Below are positions 37,220-50,102 of a stretch of 64,000 nucleotides of DNA, in pieces. Below the pieces are notes generated by a model. The model was not told where the DNA came from. It did not search any database and saw only the letters and a program-made list of their open reading frames with translations. The stretch lies in contig NZ_CP031841.1 of assembly GCF_003432385.1 (NCBI RefSeq), positions 1,961,579 to 2,025,578 of the forward strand. The letters run 5' to 3'. The stretch is from Breoghania sp. L-A4. GTDB lineage: Bacteria; Pseudomonadota; Alphaproteobacteria; Rhizobiales; Stappiaceae. The first letter of the stretch is position 1. Every line of letters begins with the position of its first letter. A program made the translations under genes and the position numbers.

Positions 37220-37244
37220 AACGGGTGGCGCATGATTTGGTTGC
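37220..37244 (-). promoter_or_regulatory. EcfG-like promoter variant
   Basis: On the minus strand GCAAC-N16-CGTT: one mismatch in the -35. The flanking bases (AACGGGTGG on the plus strand) match those of the DUF1328 promoter at 26855, suggesting a related promoter subtype. Confidence 0.35.
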
Positions 37245-37352
37245 ATTAAAAATTCAAAAACGAAATCTTCATGACGATTTCGCGCCTGGCCAGGCGTTGT
37301 TTCCCGGGAGAGGCACCGCAAGAGGGGCCGCAGCGCCTGTTCGGGCGCCGGT

Positions 37353-38315
37353 TCAGACGCCGGCAGGCACCATCACATCCAGATAGCCGCGCAGGATTGT
37401 CACTTTGGCCGGCAGCGCGACCTTGACCAGTTCCCCGTCGACGGAGGCCGTGATCCTCGAGCGCTTGCGGCCCATGGCGGTCAGCGTCAGCCGCTCGGAC
37501 AGGCAGGCCTCAATATCGGGGTTCTCGTCCAGCCGCCCGAGCATGGCGTCCGCGCCCAGCCGCACGAGCGCCGGCGGGTCGAAACTGTGGCAGACGTAGA
37601 CCCCGAGCTTACCTGTCGTGATTTCATCGGGATAGGGCATGTGCCCCGGGCCGAAGGGATTGTTCGACACGACGATGGCCGAGGAGGGCCGGGCTCGCTC
37701 TTCGTCATCGAGCTGGAGCGCAAGCTCCAGGCGTGAGGGCGCGCGCACCGTAAGCCAGAAGGCCTTCATGCCCGCGAATATCTTTCCCGCGCGCGAGCGG
37801 TGGGTCATCGTCTCGCGCTGACGCAACAGCCTCGGGTGCAGGCCGAAGGACACATGGTGCAGATACATCCGGCCGTTGACCGAACCGACGTCGATCTTCT
37901 GGGCGCGTCCTTCCGCCAGCGCCGCGGCCGCGGCCTCAACGTCTGTTGGCAGGCCGAGCGCCCGGGCAAACAGATTCATGGTGCCGAGCGGCAGGAAGCC
38001 GAGCGTTGCGGCGTTCTCCGCCAGATCGGCAGCGCAGCGCGACAGGGTTCCGTCGCCGCCGCACAGCACGACCAAATCGAACGGCTCTTCATCCGGGTCA
38101 TTGAGACGCTTCGTTTCTTCGCCCAACGCCTTCGGCGCCCGGGCCCTGACCTCCACACGATCGCCGCGCGCCTCAAAGGGTGCCGCGATCAGCCGCCCGA
38201 GTTCCTCGGAATCCTGCGTGCGCGCCGTGCCGGCCTTCTCGTTCAAGAGAATGCAGACCTTGCGGCCCGTCGCGGCAGGATCGGCGGCGTCGCGGGCGAA
38301 CGTGTCGGTGGTCAT
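37353..38315 (-). CDS. Diacylglycerol kinase-like lipid kinase
   Basis: 320 residues. The N-terminal nucleotide-binding domain has KVCILLNEKAGTAR and the signature LVVLCGGDGTLSRCAADL with LPLGTMNLFARALGLP, defining the DAGK catalytic/LCB5 (YegS-like) family. The C-terminal beta-sandwich domain ends with SRITASVDGELVKVALPAK. It phosphorylates a lipid substrate with ATP, probably at the inner membrane; the exact lipid is unknown. An unusual hexamer tandem repeat lies 75-120 bases upstream of the start. Confidence 0.88.
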   Translation of the reverse strand: MTTDTFARDAADPAATGRKVCILLNEKAGTARTQDSEELGRLIAAPFEARGDRVEVRARAPKALGEETKRLNDPDEEPFDLVVLCGGDGTLSRCAADLAENAATLGFLPLGTMNLFARALGLPTDVEAAAAALAEGRAQKIDVGSVNGRMYLHHVSFGLHPRLLRQRETMTHRSRAGKIFAGMKAFWLTVRAPSRLELALQLDDEERARPSSAIVVSNNPFGPGHMPYPDEITTGKLGVYVCHSFDPPALVRLGADAMLGRLDENPDIEACLSERLTLTAMGRKRSRITASVDGELVKVALPAKVTILRGYLDVMVPAGV

Positions 38316-38390
38316 GGTGAGGATCCCGGAGCGGTGACGAATGATGCCATAGCATAATCGCCAGGGCGCCGGTTGGTTCCATCAGTCAGA

Positions 38391-38432
38391 GACACAGACA
38401 CAGACACAGACACAGTCACAGTCACAGTCACC
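38391..38432. repeat. Hexanucleotide tandem repeat
   Basis: Seven hexamers: four GACACA followed by three GTCACA (the last one GTCACC). The tract sits upstream of the lipid kinase gene. Such short repeats can change length by slippage. Confidence 0.85.
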
Positions 38433-39485
38433 GCGCGCCCACGCTAAGGAAGCGAAGGCCCGTCATTCTTCGCGCGCGGCGGCCGACGATGTCCTCGACG
38501 AACGCGCGCGGTTCCGCGTTTGCCCTGCGCGGCTTCCCAAAGGGAAGGCAAAATGTCGCGCCGTACCCGGGCAATCGTTCGGCGCCATGCCGAGTCACCC
38601 GTTCGGGCATGCTCGGGTTTTGCGGGCGGGGGAGTCCGGGGAGCCGGTCGACTTCCCGCGAATTCCGGAATGGGACGGCAGCGTCTTTTGGGAGGAAGGA
38701 GGCCTCATGCATCCGATGGAGCCCACCGGGTGCACGAGGCCTTGAGAAAGAGAACCGGTTCATGCGAACACGCCGGCTTTTGTAATCGCGGTGACGGGTC
38801 GATGGGGTCCGCGAAACTCTTCGAGGGCATCTGCGCGCGGGGTCGGTGGAGCCGCCATGAGACCGGGACTTGGAGGGTCCGGAGTCTCCGCGGCGGGGTA
38901 CCTTTCCCGACGAGGCCTGTCGAAAGCGTAACAAGACCCGTGCCAATCGCTATGTGTGATATGAAAAACGGCTAAGTTTCAATGGATTGGCCCCGTTGGC
39001 CTGTGATGCGGGAAAAAACTGGCGATTGAAACCCTTGGCAAAATTCCCGAATTGAAAATTTTGACAGGTATCTTTCGCAATTTGCAAAGGGCGATGCTCA
39101 TTTTGCGAAACAATAATGCGTATCGACGGCCGTGCCTGCGGCGCCGGAGCCAGGGGGCAAAGCGTTCTCCGGGCAAAGGGAACCGGTGTGCGGGGGTGGG
39201 TTTTTTAGCTCACGAGCGCCGACGAAGAGCGTCGCGGATATGGCCGGGACGCGACCCGGTGAAGCTCGGCACAGTTCCTCCCGCTCCGGGTTGCCCGAAA
39301 CGTGGCCGCCACCGCATCGCCGTCCTCGGCGGTGATCCGCCATCGTGAGGACCGGTCCGGTTTGGACCGGCAGAATTGGTTCTATGTGATAAAAGCCGAT
39401 CTGGGATTGCTCCTGGGCGAAGTGGTTTCGCGCTCGCCGGCGGCATCTCGCGGAGGTGTCAGGGCGACACGCGAAAGGGGCATGC
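38433..39485. other. Long intergenic region before the hybrid kinase
   Basis: About 1.05 kb with no gene I can support. Open frames on both strands have biased Arg/Pro/Ser composition, no ribosome sites and no family features. An inverted repeat TTTCGCAA (39073) and TTGCGAAA (39103) with a 22-base spacer lies in an AT-rich stretch that could be a regulatory region or small-RNA gene. Confidence 0.5.
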
Positions 39486-42400
39486 ATGCGCACGGCTGAC
39501 GGACCTGTCGAATACCGTCCGGGGCGGGCGCGCACGCGGCGCGGTGTCATCATCCCGCTCGTGCTGGCGGCGGCCGCGATGGCAATCATCCTGGGCGTTC
39601 TTGCAGGGGGCGTGGACGGCGCGCTTGCCCAGGACGCATCGGTCATTGCCGACGGACAACCGGCCGGATCCGGCTCGCCTGAGCACCGCTACGAGGACTT
39701 CCGCGCCACGGCCCTGATGGCGTTTGTCGGCCTTGTGGCGCTGGTGATCGTCAAGACCCTGATCATTGTGGTGCTGGCGTTGCGGCACCGTCGCGTTCTG
39801 CATGATTTCAAGCGGCTCGCGGCGATGGAAAGCGCCCGTGGCGCCGAAATCGCGGAGGCGCACAGACAGACGAGCGAGCGCGAGGCGGAATTGCGCGCCG
39901 TGCTCGACAATATGATCAATGGCGTGCTGACGATCGACGCGCGCGGTTGCGTGCTGTCGTGCAATCCGGCCGCCGAGCGCCTGCTGGGCTATGCGGCGGC
40001 GGATCTGATGCGGTTGGACATCCGGGCGCTGTTTTGCGACAGCGATGGCGAGAGCCTCTCTGACTTCATCGCCGATGAAAGCGGCGGGCGGCCCGATACG
40101 CGGCATGGCGAGTTCACCGGCATCACCAGTTGCGGCCGCACCGTGCCGCTGGATGTGTCGCTCTCGCGGATGTACCTGGCCGGCCGGCGGCAATTTGTCC
40201 TCATTCTGCGCGATCTTTCCGCCCGCAAGTCGGCGCTCGCCCGCATCGATGAGGTCGAGAACCGGCTGATCAACGCCATCAACGCCCTGCCGGACGGCTT
40301 CGTCCTCTATGATCAGGACGACCGGATGATCATGTGCAACAACAAGTATCGCGAGATTTACAGCCGCAGCTCCGATTTCATCCTCGTTGGGCGCAAGTTC
40401 GAGGACATGCTGCGCGAGGGCGTGCGGCGCGGGCAATATGCGCATGCGAAGCAGGATCCCGAAACGTGGATTCTCGAGCGCCTGCGCCAGCACAGTGAAT
40501 CAGGGTCGGTCGTCGAGCAGGAGCTTGCCAACGGCCGCTGGCTGCGAATCTTCGAGCAGCCCACGCCGGAAGGCGGCACGGTGGGCTTCCGCGTCGACAT
40601 CACCGAGCTGAAGCAGCGCGAAATGGCGCTTCGCCAAAGTGAGAACCTGCTGCGCGCCACGGTTTTCGGAGCGTTTGACGGGATTATCGTGGTGAACGAT
40701 TGCGGTGTCATCGTCTCGTTCAATCCGGCGGCGGAGTCGATTTTCGGCTATTCGGAGCAGGACGCGTGCGGCGCCAATGTTTTCGACCTTTTGCTCGTCG
40801 AGCCGTTGCGGTCGCGATACGTACTGGGCCTGGAGAACTACAAGGCCACGGGATACGGCGCGATGCTGAAGCGCCGCACCGAGGTCGAGTGCCGGCGCAA
40901 GGATGGCACGATGGTGCTGGTGGAAGCGTCGGTCAATGTATCCGAGGGCGTCGGCGAGCGGCTGTTCATCGCCAATGTGCGCGACATCGCCGAGGAGAAG
41001 GCGCGGGCCCTCGCGCTGGAGGATGCGCGCGACAAGGCCGAAGTGGCGAGTCAGGCCAAGGCGAGCTTCCTGGCCATGATGAGCCATGAAATCCGCACGC
41101 CGCTCAATGGTGTGCTGGGGCTCCTGGAGCTTCTGGCGGAGACCGCTCTCGACGACAAGCAGATCGCCTATGTGGACACGGCCGGTGAATCCGCGCAGGC
41201 GCTGCTCGCGATCATCGATGACGTGCTCGTGTTCTCCAAGATGGAGGCGGGGAAGTTCGATCTGGAGCCCGAGCCGGGCTCCTTGCGCCGGCTGCTCGAA
41301 GGTGTCGGGTCGCTCATGGCCCCGCGCGCCGATGCGCGCGGACTGACGCTGAGGATATCCATCGCCGAGGCGACGCCGGACCTTGTCCTGGTCGACATGG
41401 GGCGCTTGCGGCAGGTGCTGTTGAACCTCGTGGGCAATGCGTTGAAGTTCACCGAGACGGGGACGGTTTCGATGGAGCTCAGCCGTGTCGGAGCGCGGGA
41501 CGCGCGCGGCGCCAACGAAGGCGTGCACCGCATCCGCTTCGCGGTGCGCGACACCGGAATTGGCATCCCGGGAGACAAGATCCCGGATCTCTTCGAGGAA
41601 TTCTCGACGTTGGAAAGGTCCTATTCGCGCCGCTACGAAGGCACGGGACTGGGCTTGGCCATCTGTCGCGAACTCGTCTCGCGCATGGGCGGGCGCATCA
41701 CGGTGGAGAGCGTGCTGGGCGAGGGCAGCCTGTTCTATTTCGAACTGCCCTTGCGCGAGGCGCCCGCTCCGCCGCCGCGCGCGCAGGCGCGTGTGGTCGA
41801 TGACGCGGTGCTGTCGCGGGTCAGGGGCGCGCGCATTCTGCTGACGGAGGACAACGCCACCAATCGCATGGTGCTCTCGGAAATGCTCGCCGGCGTTGGC
41901 TGCACGGTCCACTGCGCCAACACCGGCCGCGAGGCCGTCGACATGGTGCGCGCGCTGACCTTCGATGCCGTGCTGATGGACATCTCCATGCCGGAAATGG
42001 ACGGCGAGGAAGCGACGCGCCTGGTGCGCGCCATGGCGGCCCCCGTGGGCGACGTTCCGATCATTGCCCTGACCGCCCATGCGCTTGCCGTGGACCGTGA
42101 CCGGATTCTCGCCAATGGCATGGACGCCTTCTTGTCCAAGCCGGTCTCCAAGCAGGAGTTGGTGACAACCCTCGCCGCGTTGCTGGAAACCGGCAGACGG
42201 CGGAATTCGGCCATGGACCCGTCGGCGGCGAGGGAAACTACAGATGCGCGTTTGCCGCAGGCACAACAAGATGTCCTTGCGCGTCCGGACATGGACTCGG
42301 GCGTGATTCGTCGTCAGCGCGACCCGGCCGGCGGCGGGCGGATTGAGGCCGGGACCGGAGCGGTTGAGGCGATCAAGGAGCGTGTCATGGCGGCAAACGC

Positions 42401-42800
42401 TGGACTGTTTCCTGCAACGGCGGTGGAGCCGGATGTGCTGTCGACGCTGCTCTCCGGCCTGCCCCAGCAAATGCGCGGGCGGGTCCTTGCCCAGTTCGAT
42501 GCCGACACCCGGGAGCGGCTGGCGCAGCTCTCCGATGCAACAGCGCGTGGCGATCTGGCGTCGATCGGTGCCGCAACCCATGCGCTGACGAGTCTCCTGG
42601 GCACATTCGGTGCCATGGAAGCTTCGAAAATGTCAGCGGAAATCGATCATCAGGTGCGGCTGGGTGCGCAAATTGACGAGCTTGACTTGGTGTACGAATT
42701 ACTGGATCACGCCGAAGCCGCCATCTCTGCCATCACCGGCTATGGAGAGCAGGAATATGGCGCCGCGCCTGTGGTTCCGACCACGACGGGAGATCGTTGA
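39486..42800 (+). CDS. Multi-PAS hybrid sensor histidine kinase with receiver and Hpt domains
   Basis: 1,104 residues from the ATG at 39486. Membrane helices lie at about 20-38 and 75-95; three PAS-like domains span roughly 125-240, 250-370 and 380-505. The HisKA His is in MMSHEIRTPLNGVLG (about 534). ATPase motifs are LLNLVGNALKFTETG, DTGIGIPGD and GTGLGLAI. A receiver domain at 780-895 has LLTEDNATN, Asp in VLMDISMPEMDG and Lys in FLSKPVSK. A C-terminal Hpt domain has its His in THALTSLLGTFGA (about 1032). This is a complete intramolecular phosphorelay; the downstream sigma54-type regulator, starting three bases after its stop, is the evident target. Confidence 0.92.
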   Translation: MRTADGPVEYRPGRARTRRGVIIPLVLAAAAMAIILGVLAGGVDGALAQDASVIADGQPAGSGSPEHRYEDFRATALMAFVGLVALVIVKTLIIVVLALRHRRVLHDFKRLAAMESARGAEIAEAHRQTSEREAELRAVLDNMINGVLTIDARGCVLSCNPAAERLLGYAAADLMRLDIRALFCDSDGESLSDFIADESGGRPDTRHGEFTGITSCGRTVPLDVSLSRMYLAGRRQFVLILRDLSARKSALARIDEVENRLINAINALPDGFVLYDQDDRMIMCNNKYREIYSRSSDFILVGRKFEDMLREGVRRGQYAHAKQDPETWILERLRQHSESGSVVEQELANGRWLRIFEQPTPEGGTVGFRVDITELKQREMALRQSENLLRATVFGAFDGIIVVNDCGVIVSFNPAAESIFGYSEQDACGANVFDLLLVEPLRSRYVLGLENYKATGYGAMLKRRTEVECRRKDGTMVLVEASVNVSEGVGERLFIANVRDIAEEKARALALEDARDKAEVASQAKASFLAMMSHEIRTPLNGVLGLLELLAETALDDKQIAYVDTAGESAQALLAIIDDVLVFSKMEAGKFDLEPEPGSLRRLLEGVGSLMAPRADARGLTLRISIAEATPDLVLVDMGRLRQVLLNLVGNALKFTETGTVSMELSRVGARDARGANEGVHRIRFAVRDTGIGIPGDKIPDLFEEFSTLERSYSRRYEGTGLGLAICRELVSRMGGRITVESVLGEGSLFYFELPLREAPAPPPRAQARVVDDAVLSRVRGARILLTEDNATNRMVLSEMLAGVGCTVHCANTGREAVDMVRALTFDAVLMDISMPEMDGEEATRLVRAMAAPVGDVPIIALTAHALAVDRDRILANGMDAFLSKPVSKQELVTTLAALLETGRRRNSAMDPSAARETTDARLPQAQQDVLARPDMDSGVIRRQRDPAGGGRIEAGTGAVEAIKERVMAANAGLFPATAVEPDVLSTLLSGLPQQMRGRVLAQFDADTRERLAQLSDATARGDLASIGAATHALTSLLGTFGAMEASKMSAEIDHQVRLGAQIDELDLVYELLDHAEAAISAITGYGEQEYGAAPVVPTTTGDR

Positions 42801-42802
42801 TC

Positions 42803-44280
<1,478 letters not shown>

Positions 44281-44521
44281 TCTTTCGCTGCGGCCGCGCC
44301 GAAGCGGTTTTGTTCGCCGCGGAGCCGGATTTTCTGCCCACGTCATGGTTCAGATGCGAGGCTGGCCGAAAAGCCGGCGTCCTCGTATCCTGAACGCGCC
44401 CTGGCCGTCCAAAATCGAATCAGGTGTGCGAAAGTGACTTGTTTTTGTCACGCATGGTCAGTTCACTTGTACCCTGTTGCGCTGTCGGCAATAGTCCGGT
44501 GCGCGGGTGGGAGACAGTGGA

Positions 44522-47500
44522 ATGAGCGGTCGAAAGCATGTCCGGACATATGTGGGTTTGGGTGCCTTGAGGGGCTGCCTGATACCGGTTGTCGCCTGTG
44601 TCGTCGCGGCGCTTGGAACGGTCCTCGTCCCCTCCTTGTCGGTGCAACCGGCTTTTGCTGCGGAACGGCGCATCGTGGTGATCGAGGATGCCGATTATTT
44701 CGGCGCCGATTACCGCACCGTGCGCGATGTGGATCTGGAAGCCTGCAAGGCTACCTGCCTCGACGATCCCATCTGCCAGGCCTTCACCTATAACGTCAGT
44801 GCATCCTGGTGCTTCCTGAAGAGCGATTTCGGCGACCTGAAGAAGTTCAAGGGCGCCATCGCGGGCCGTGTTGTCGCGGTGCGTGACGCGCCGTCGGTGC
44901 CGGCCGTGGCCGAACGCCGGGCGGATCTCGGCTACCTGCCGCGGTCGCTGAGCGACGAGGCGGAACGCTACGCGTCGAGCCTGGCCGATCGCTTCTACGC
45001 CAATGGCGCGGGCCTTGGCGCGCTGACCCGCGATGCGGATGCGGCCATGGCGGCGGGCAGGACCGAGGCGGCGCATGCGTTGTTCGGCCGCGCGCTGACG
45101 CTGGCGCCCGAGCGCTTCGACCTGTGGGCCGGACTGGCGCAGAGCGCGCTGGCCGCGGAACCCGACGACTGGCAGGCGCGCCAGCGCTTGCAGGAAGCCG
45201 CAAGCGCTGCCGCCGTCAACGCCTATCTGCGTTCGGGCAACGACGGTGAGCGCGTGCGCGCTTTGGAGCTGATCGCCCGCTCCTACATGCCGCGGCAGTT
45301 GTGGAAGCCGGCGATCCGCTCCTATCGCCTGGCGCTGACGATCCGCGACGACGACACCCTGCGCGCCGACTATGAAAAGCTTGTCGCCGAGCACGGCTTC
45401 CGCATCATCAACCATCAGGTGGATTCTGACGCCGCCGCGCCGCGCATCTGTCTGGTGTTCTCCGAGAAGCTTCAGACCGCGCGTCCCAATCTCGCCGACT
45501 TCGTTCATGTCGATGATGCGCCCGGCACCTCGGTCGAGGTCGAGGACGCGCAGATTTGCGTCGACGGCGTGCGTCATGGTGGCCGTTACGCCATCGAGGT
45601 TCGCCCCGGCCTGCCGTCGGCCGACGGCGAAACGATCGAAAAGCCGGTGCGGCTTTCCATCTATGTGCGCGACCGCGCGCCGAGCGTCCGCGTCATCGGC
45701 CGCGCCTATGTGCTGCCGAGCGGCAAGGATCCCACGATTCCGCTCGTCTCCGTCAACACAGGCCTGATCGGCGCGGAGATCTATCGCGTCGGCGACCGGG
45801 CGATCGCCGAGTTGATCCGCTCCGGCCGCTTTCTCGACCAGTTGAGCGCCTATCGCGCGGACGAGATCCGCAACGACACCGGCGCGCGCATCTGGGAGGG
45901 CGAAATCGAGGTGGATCAGGTCCTCAACCAGGATGTGACCACCGCCGTGCCGCTGGACGATATCGGCATTGACCTGAAGCCCGGCGCTTATGCTCTGGTG
46001 GCCCGGCCGGCGAATGACGCGCGCAACCAGTGGGGACCCTTCGCCACCCAGTGGTTCGTCGTCTCCGATCTCGGCTTGACGAGCTACAGCGGCCGCGACG
46101 GGCTGCACGTGATGGTGCGCTCGCTGGCGAGCGCCAAGGCGCGCGGCGCCGTGACGCTGCAACTGATCGCCGCCAACAACGAGGTGCTGGGCGAGGCGGA
46201 GAGCGACGAGGCGGGTTATGCGCGCTTCGCGCCGGGGCTGGCGCGTGGCACCGGCGGCATGCGTCCCGCCGTGCTGATGGCGCGCGCCGCCGACGGCGAC
46301 TATGCGTTTCTCGATCTGGCCAAGGCGGCGTTCGATCTGACCGATCGCGGCGTCGAGGGCCGGCCCGCGCCGGGGCCGCTTGATGTCTACGCATTCACCG
46401 AGCGCGGGGTCTATCGTCCCGGCGCGCAGGTGCATGCCATGGCTTTGGTGCGCGATTCCAAGGCAGTGGCCTCGGGCGACGTGCCGCTGACCTTCGTCTT
46501 CGCCCGTCCGGACGGCGTCGAGCACCGGCGGATCAACAGCCCCGACGGAGGGCTCGGCGGACACAATGTGACGCTGCCGTTGTCGCCGGGCGCCGCACAG
46601 GGCACCTGGTCGCTGACCGTCTACGCCGATCCCAAGGGCGAGGCGCTGGCCCGCAAGACCTTCCTTGTCGAGGATTTCCAGCCCGAGCGCGTCGATTTCG
46701 ACCTTGAGACCGACGCCACGCGCATCGATCCGCAGGACCCGCCGGAAATCGCGCTTTCGGCCCGCTACCTCTACGGCGCGCCCGCCGGCGGCCAGCGGCT
46801 GGAAGGCGAGATCACCCTGCGCCCCACGCGCACCTGGGGTACGGAGCACAAGGGCTATCTCTTCGGCCTCGCCGACGAGGAATCCTATCCCAACAGTCAG
46901 GCGCTGCCGGCCGATCTCGTCACCGACGAGGACGGCGCGCTGTCGTTCGTGCCGCTGCTGCCGGAGACACCGGCGGACACGCAACTGACGCAGGCCGAGA
47001 TCGTTGCGCGTCTGGTGGACGCCGGCGGCCGCTTTGTCGAACGCACGCTGAGCCTGCCCGTGGCGCCGGAGGGGCCGCGCATCGGCATCCGTCCGTTGTT
47101 CGAGGATGCGGTGGAGGAGGGTGGTCCCGCCGCCTTCAACGTCATCGTCGTCGATGAGACCGGTGCGCGCCAGGAGGCAAAGGGCCTGTCGTGGACGCTG
47201 TCCAAGCTCGAACGCAATTACCAGTGGTATCAATCGGACGGTACCTGGCAGTACGACGCGGTGACCACGACGCAGCGCGTGGATACGGGCACGCTGGACG
47301 TGTCGGACACGGATGTCGCCGCTCTGTCCTTGCCGGTTCAATGGGGTCAGTACCGGCTCGAAATCACCGTGGGCGGCGCTGCTCCGACCGCCACGTCCGT
47401 GGATTTCTCCGCCGGCTGGTATGTCGCCGATGCCGGTTCGGAGACGCCCGATGTTCTGGAAGTCGGGTTGGATCGCGAGGCCTATCGCCCCGGCGACACC

Positions 47501-50091
47501 GCCAAGCTGCGCCTGAAGGCCCGGTTCCCCGGTGTCGCGCTGATCAGTGTGATGGCGGACGGTCTGGTCTCCACGCAGACGGTGGAGGTCGCGCAAGCCG
47601 GCGACATGAGTATCGACGTTCCCGTGACCGAGGACTGGGGCACCGGCGCCTATGTTACCGCGACGCTGTACCGTCCGATGGACATCGAGGCCAAGCGCAT
47701 GCCCGCGCGCGCCATCGGCGTGCAGTGGCTTGGCGTCGAGCCCGGCGACCGGCGTCTCGATCTGTCGCTGGAGGCGCCCGAACAGATGCGGCCGCGCAAC
47801 ACGCTTTCCGTGCCGTTGAAACTCGCCAATCTGGCGCCCGGCGAGGAAGCCTATGTGACGCTCGCCGCGGTGGATCTGGGCATTCTCAATCTCACGCGCT
47901 ACGAGCCGCCCGCGCCGGATGCGTGGTATTTCGGCCAGCGTGAGCTGGGCATGGAAATCCGCGACCTCTACGGCCAGCTCATCGACCGCATGGCCGGTAC
48001 CCGTGGCCGCGTGCGCTCGGGGGGCGACGGCATGGGCTGGGCATCCAGGGGCCGCCGCCGACCGAGAAGCCCGTGGCGCTGTTCTCCGGCATCGTGCGCG
48101 TCGGCGACGACGGCGCGGCGCTGGTCGAATTCGAAGTGCCGGACTTCAACGGCACCCTGCGTCTGATGGCCACCGCCTGGAGCGCGTCGGGTCTGGGACA
48201 CGCGGTCAGCGACGTGATCGTGCGGGATCCGGTGGTGATGAGTGTGTCGCTGCCGAAATTCCTGGCGCCGGGTGATACCTCGCGCATGCTGGTCGAGATC
48301 GACAATGTCGACGGTCCTGCGGGAACCTATGAACTGGTGTTCGAGCAGACGCCTGAAATCGTCATCGGCAAGGCCGACACCGAACACACCGTGGAGCTTG
48401 CGCAGAAGGAGCGCCGCGCCATCCGCATCCCGATCGAGGGACGCGAGGTGGGCGACGCGGAGATCACCCTGGTGCTCAACGGCCCGCTGGGCGGCCCGAG
48501 CGAGGCGGTCGCGGCCAAGTCCCTGGCGCTGGGCGTGCGCGACAATCAGCCCGACGAGACCGAACGGCGGATCGTCAATCTGCCGCCGGCGGGAAGCATT
48601 CATCTGACGGGGTCCACCGTTGCGGGATTCCGCGCTGGCGCCAGCCGCGTGAGTTTCTCCGTCACCGGCGCCGCGCGGATCGATGTCCCGGGCCTGCTGG
48701 CCTCGCTCGACCGGTTCCCCTATGGCTGCTCGGAACAGACGACCAGCCGCGCGCTGCCGCTTCTCTATCTCAATCAGGTCGCATTGGCGTCGGGCCTCGA
48801 TACGGATGCCGCCATTCGCGCGCGGGTGACGAAGGCGATCTCCGGCGTGCTGGCGAACCAGTCGTCCGGAGGCGGCTTCGGCCTGTGGAACAGCTACGGC
48901 GACAACGATCTGTGGCTCGATGCCTATGTGTCCGATTTCCTGATCCGGGCGCGCGGTTTCGACTATGACGTGCCGGCGCTTGCCTATGACCAGGCGCTGG
49001 ACAATCTCGCCAACCGCATCGCCTATGCGTCGGACTTCTCCGACGGCGGCGAGGGCATCGCCTATGCGCTCTATGTTCTGGCGCGCGCCGCCCGCGTTTC
49101 CATCGGCGATCTGCGCTACTTCCACGACACCAAGCTCGAGGATTTCTCCACACCCATGGCGCGCGCGCAGCTCGGCGCGGCGCTGGCGCTCTATGGCGAG
49201 CAGGAACGCGCCCGAGCGGCGTTTGGCTCTGCCGCGGAGCAGTTGCGCACCGGCATGAGCGAGACCGCGGACGGCTATCGCTCCGATTATGGCTCGATGC
49301 TGCGCGACGGGGCGGCCCTGGTGACGCTTGCGGCGGAAACCAAGCCCGCCGGCGTCGCGCTGGATGAACTCGTCTCGCTGATGGGCGAGGCGGCGACGAA
49401 CGACCGCGGCTACAGCACGCAGGAAATGGCCTGGATGCTGCTCGCGGCCAATGCGCTGACGGACAGCACCGCCGACGCCAAGCTGGCGCTGGACGGTAAT
49501 GTCCTCAGCGCTCCCGCGACGCGTCTTTATAATGGGGCGTCGTTGATCGCGGCGCCGGTGCGGCTGACCAACCAGGGCGAGACGCCCGTCGACGTGGTCA
49601 CCTCGGTGACCGGTCCGCCGATCAGGCCGGGTGGGCCGCGTGGCAATGGCTTCACCGTGATGCGCGACATCTATGATCTCGAGGGCAATCCGGTGGATCT
49701 GGCGGCGATCGCCCAGAACACCCGGGTCGTGGTGGTGCTCAAGGTGCTGGCGCTGGACGACGAAGCGGGGCGCTTGCTGCTCGTCGATCGGCTGCCCGCC
49801 GGACTGGAGATCGACAATCCGCGCCTGCTGCGCAGCGGCGACGTGGGCGCGCTCGACTGGCTGGCGCTGGAGACCGAGACGGCGCACACGGAGTTCCGCG
49901 ATGACCGGTTTGTCGCGGCGTTCAACCGCGCCCGCGGCGACGCGCGCAACGCAAGCTTTGCTTATCTGGCGCGGGCGGTGACCCCGGGAGCCTATGTGCA
50001 TCCGCCGGCGAGCGTGGAGGACATGTACCGTCCGTACCGGTCCGCGCACACGGAGACGGGCCGCGTCGAGGTGATCGGCCCGAACCGATAG
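44522..50091 (+). CDS. Bacterial alpha-2-macroglobulin with N-terminal PAN domain, frame-interrupted
   Basis: About 1,857 residues from the ATG at 44522 with GGGAG upstream. A signal peptide ends near VQPAFAAERR. A PAN/Apple domain follows (residues 50-115, Cys-rich: LEACKATCLDDPICQAFTYN). The chain then has macroglobulin domains, bait region and alpha-2-macroglobulin core (GVYRPGAQVHAMALVRD). The thioester site PYGCSEQTTSR (about residue 1,400) keeps the Cys and Gln needed for the reactive bond. One G is missing near 48035; restoring it gives MGLGIQGPPPTEKPVALFSG. Such proteins trap foreign proteases in the periplasm and are typically paired with PBP1C, as here (pbpC starts 11 bases after the stop). 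Confidence 0.9.
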
Positions 50092-50102
50092 CCGGATGCC
50101 GG

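Noticed and set aside
38391-38432. Possible CRISPR-like array
   Set aside because: The units are contiguous six-base repeats without spacers; it is a microsatellite.
38428-38975. Overlapping 150-170 residue open frames on both strands in the intergenic region
   Set aside because: No ribosome site, Arg/Ser/Pro-rich composition, and neither frame resembles a protein family.
44420-47596. A 1,058-residue open frame antisense to the macroglobulin gene
   Set aside because: It mirrors a highly GC-biased real gene, has skewed Arg/His/Ala composition and no recognisable domain. The same applies to antisense frames at 40500-42581 and 47968-50154.
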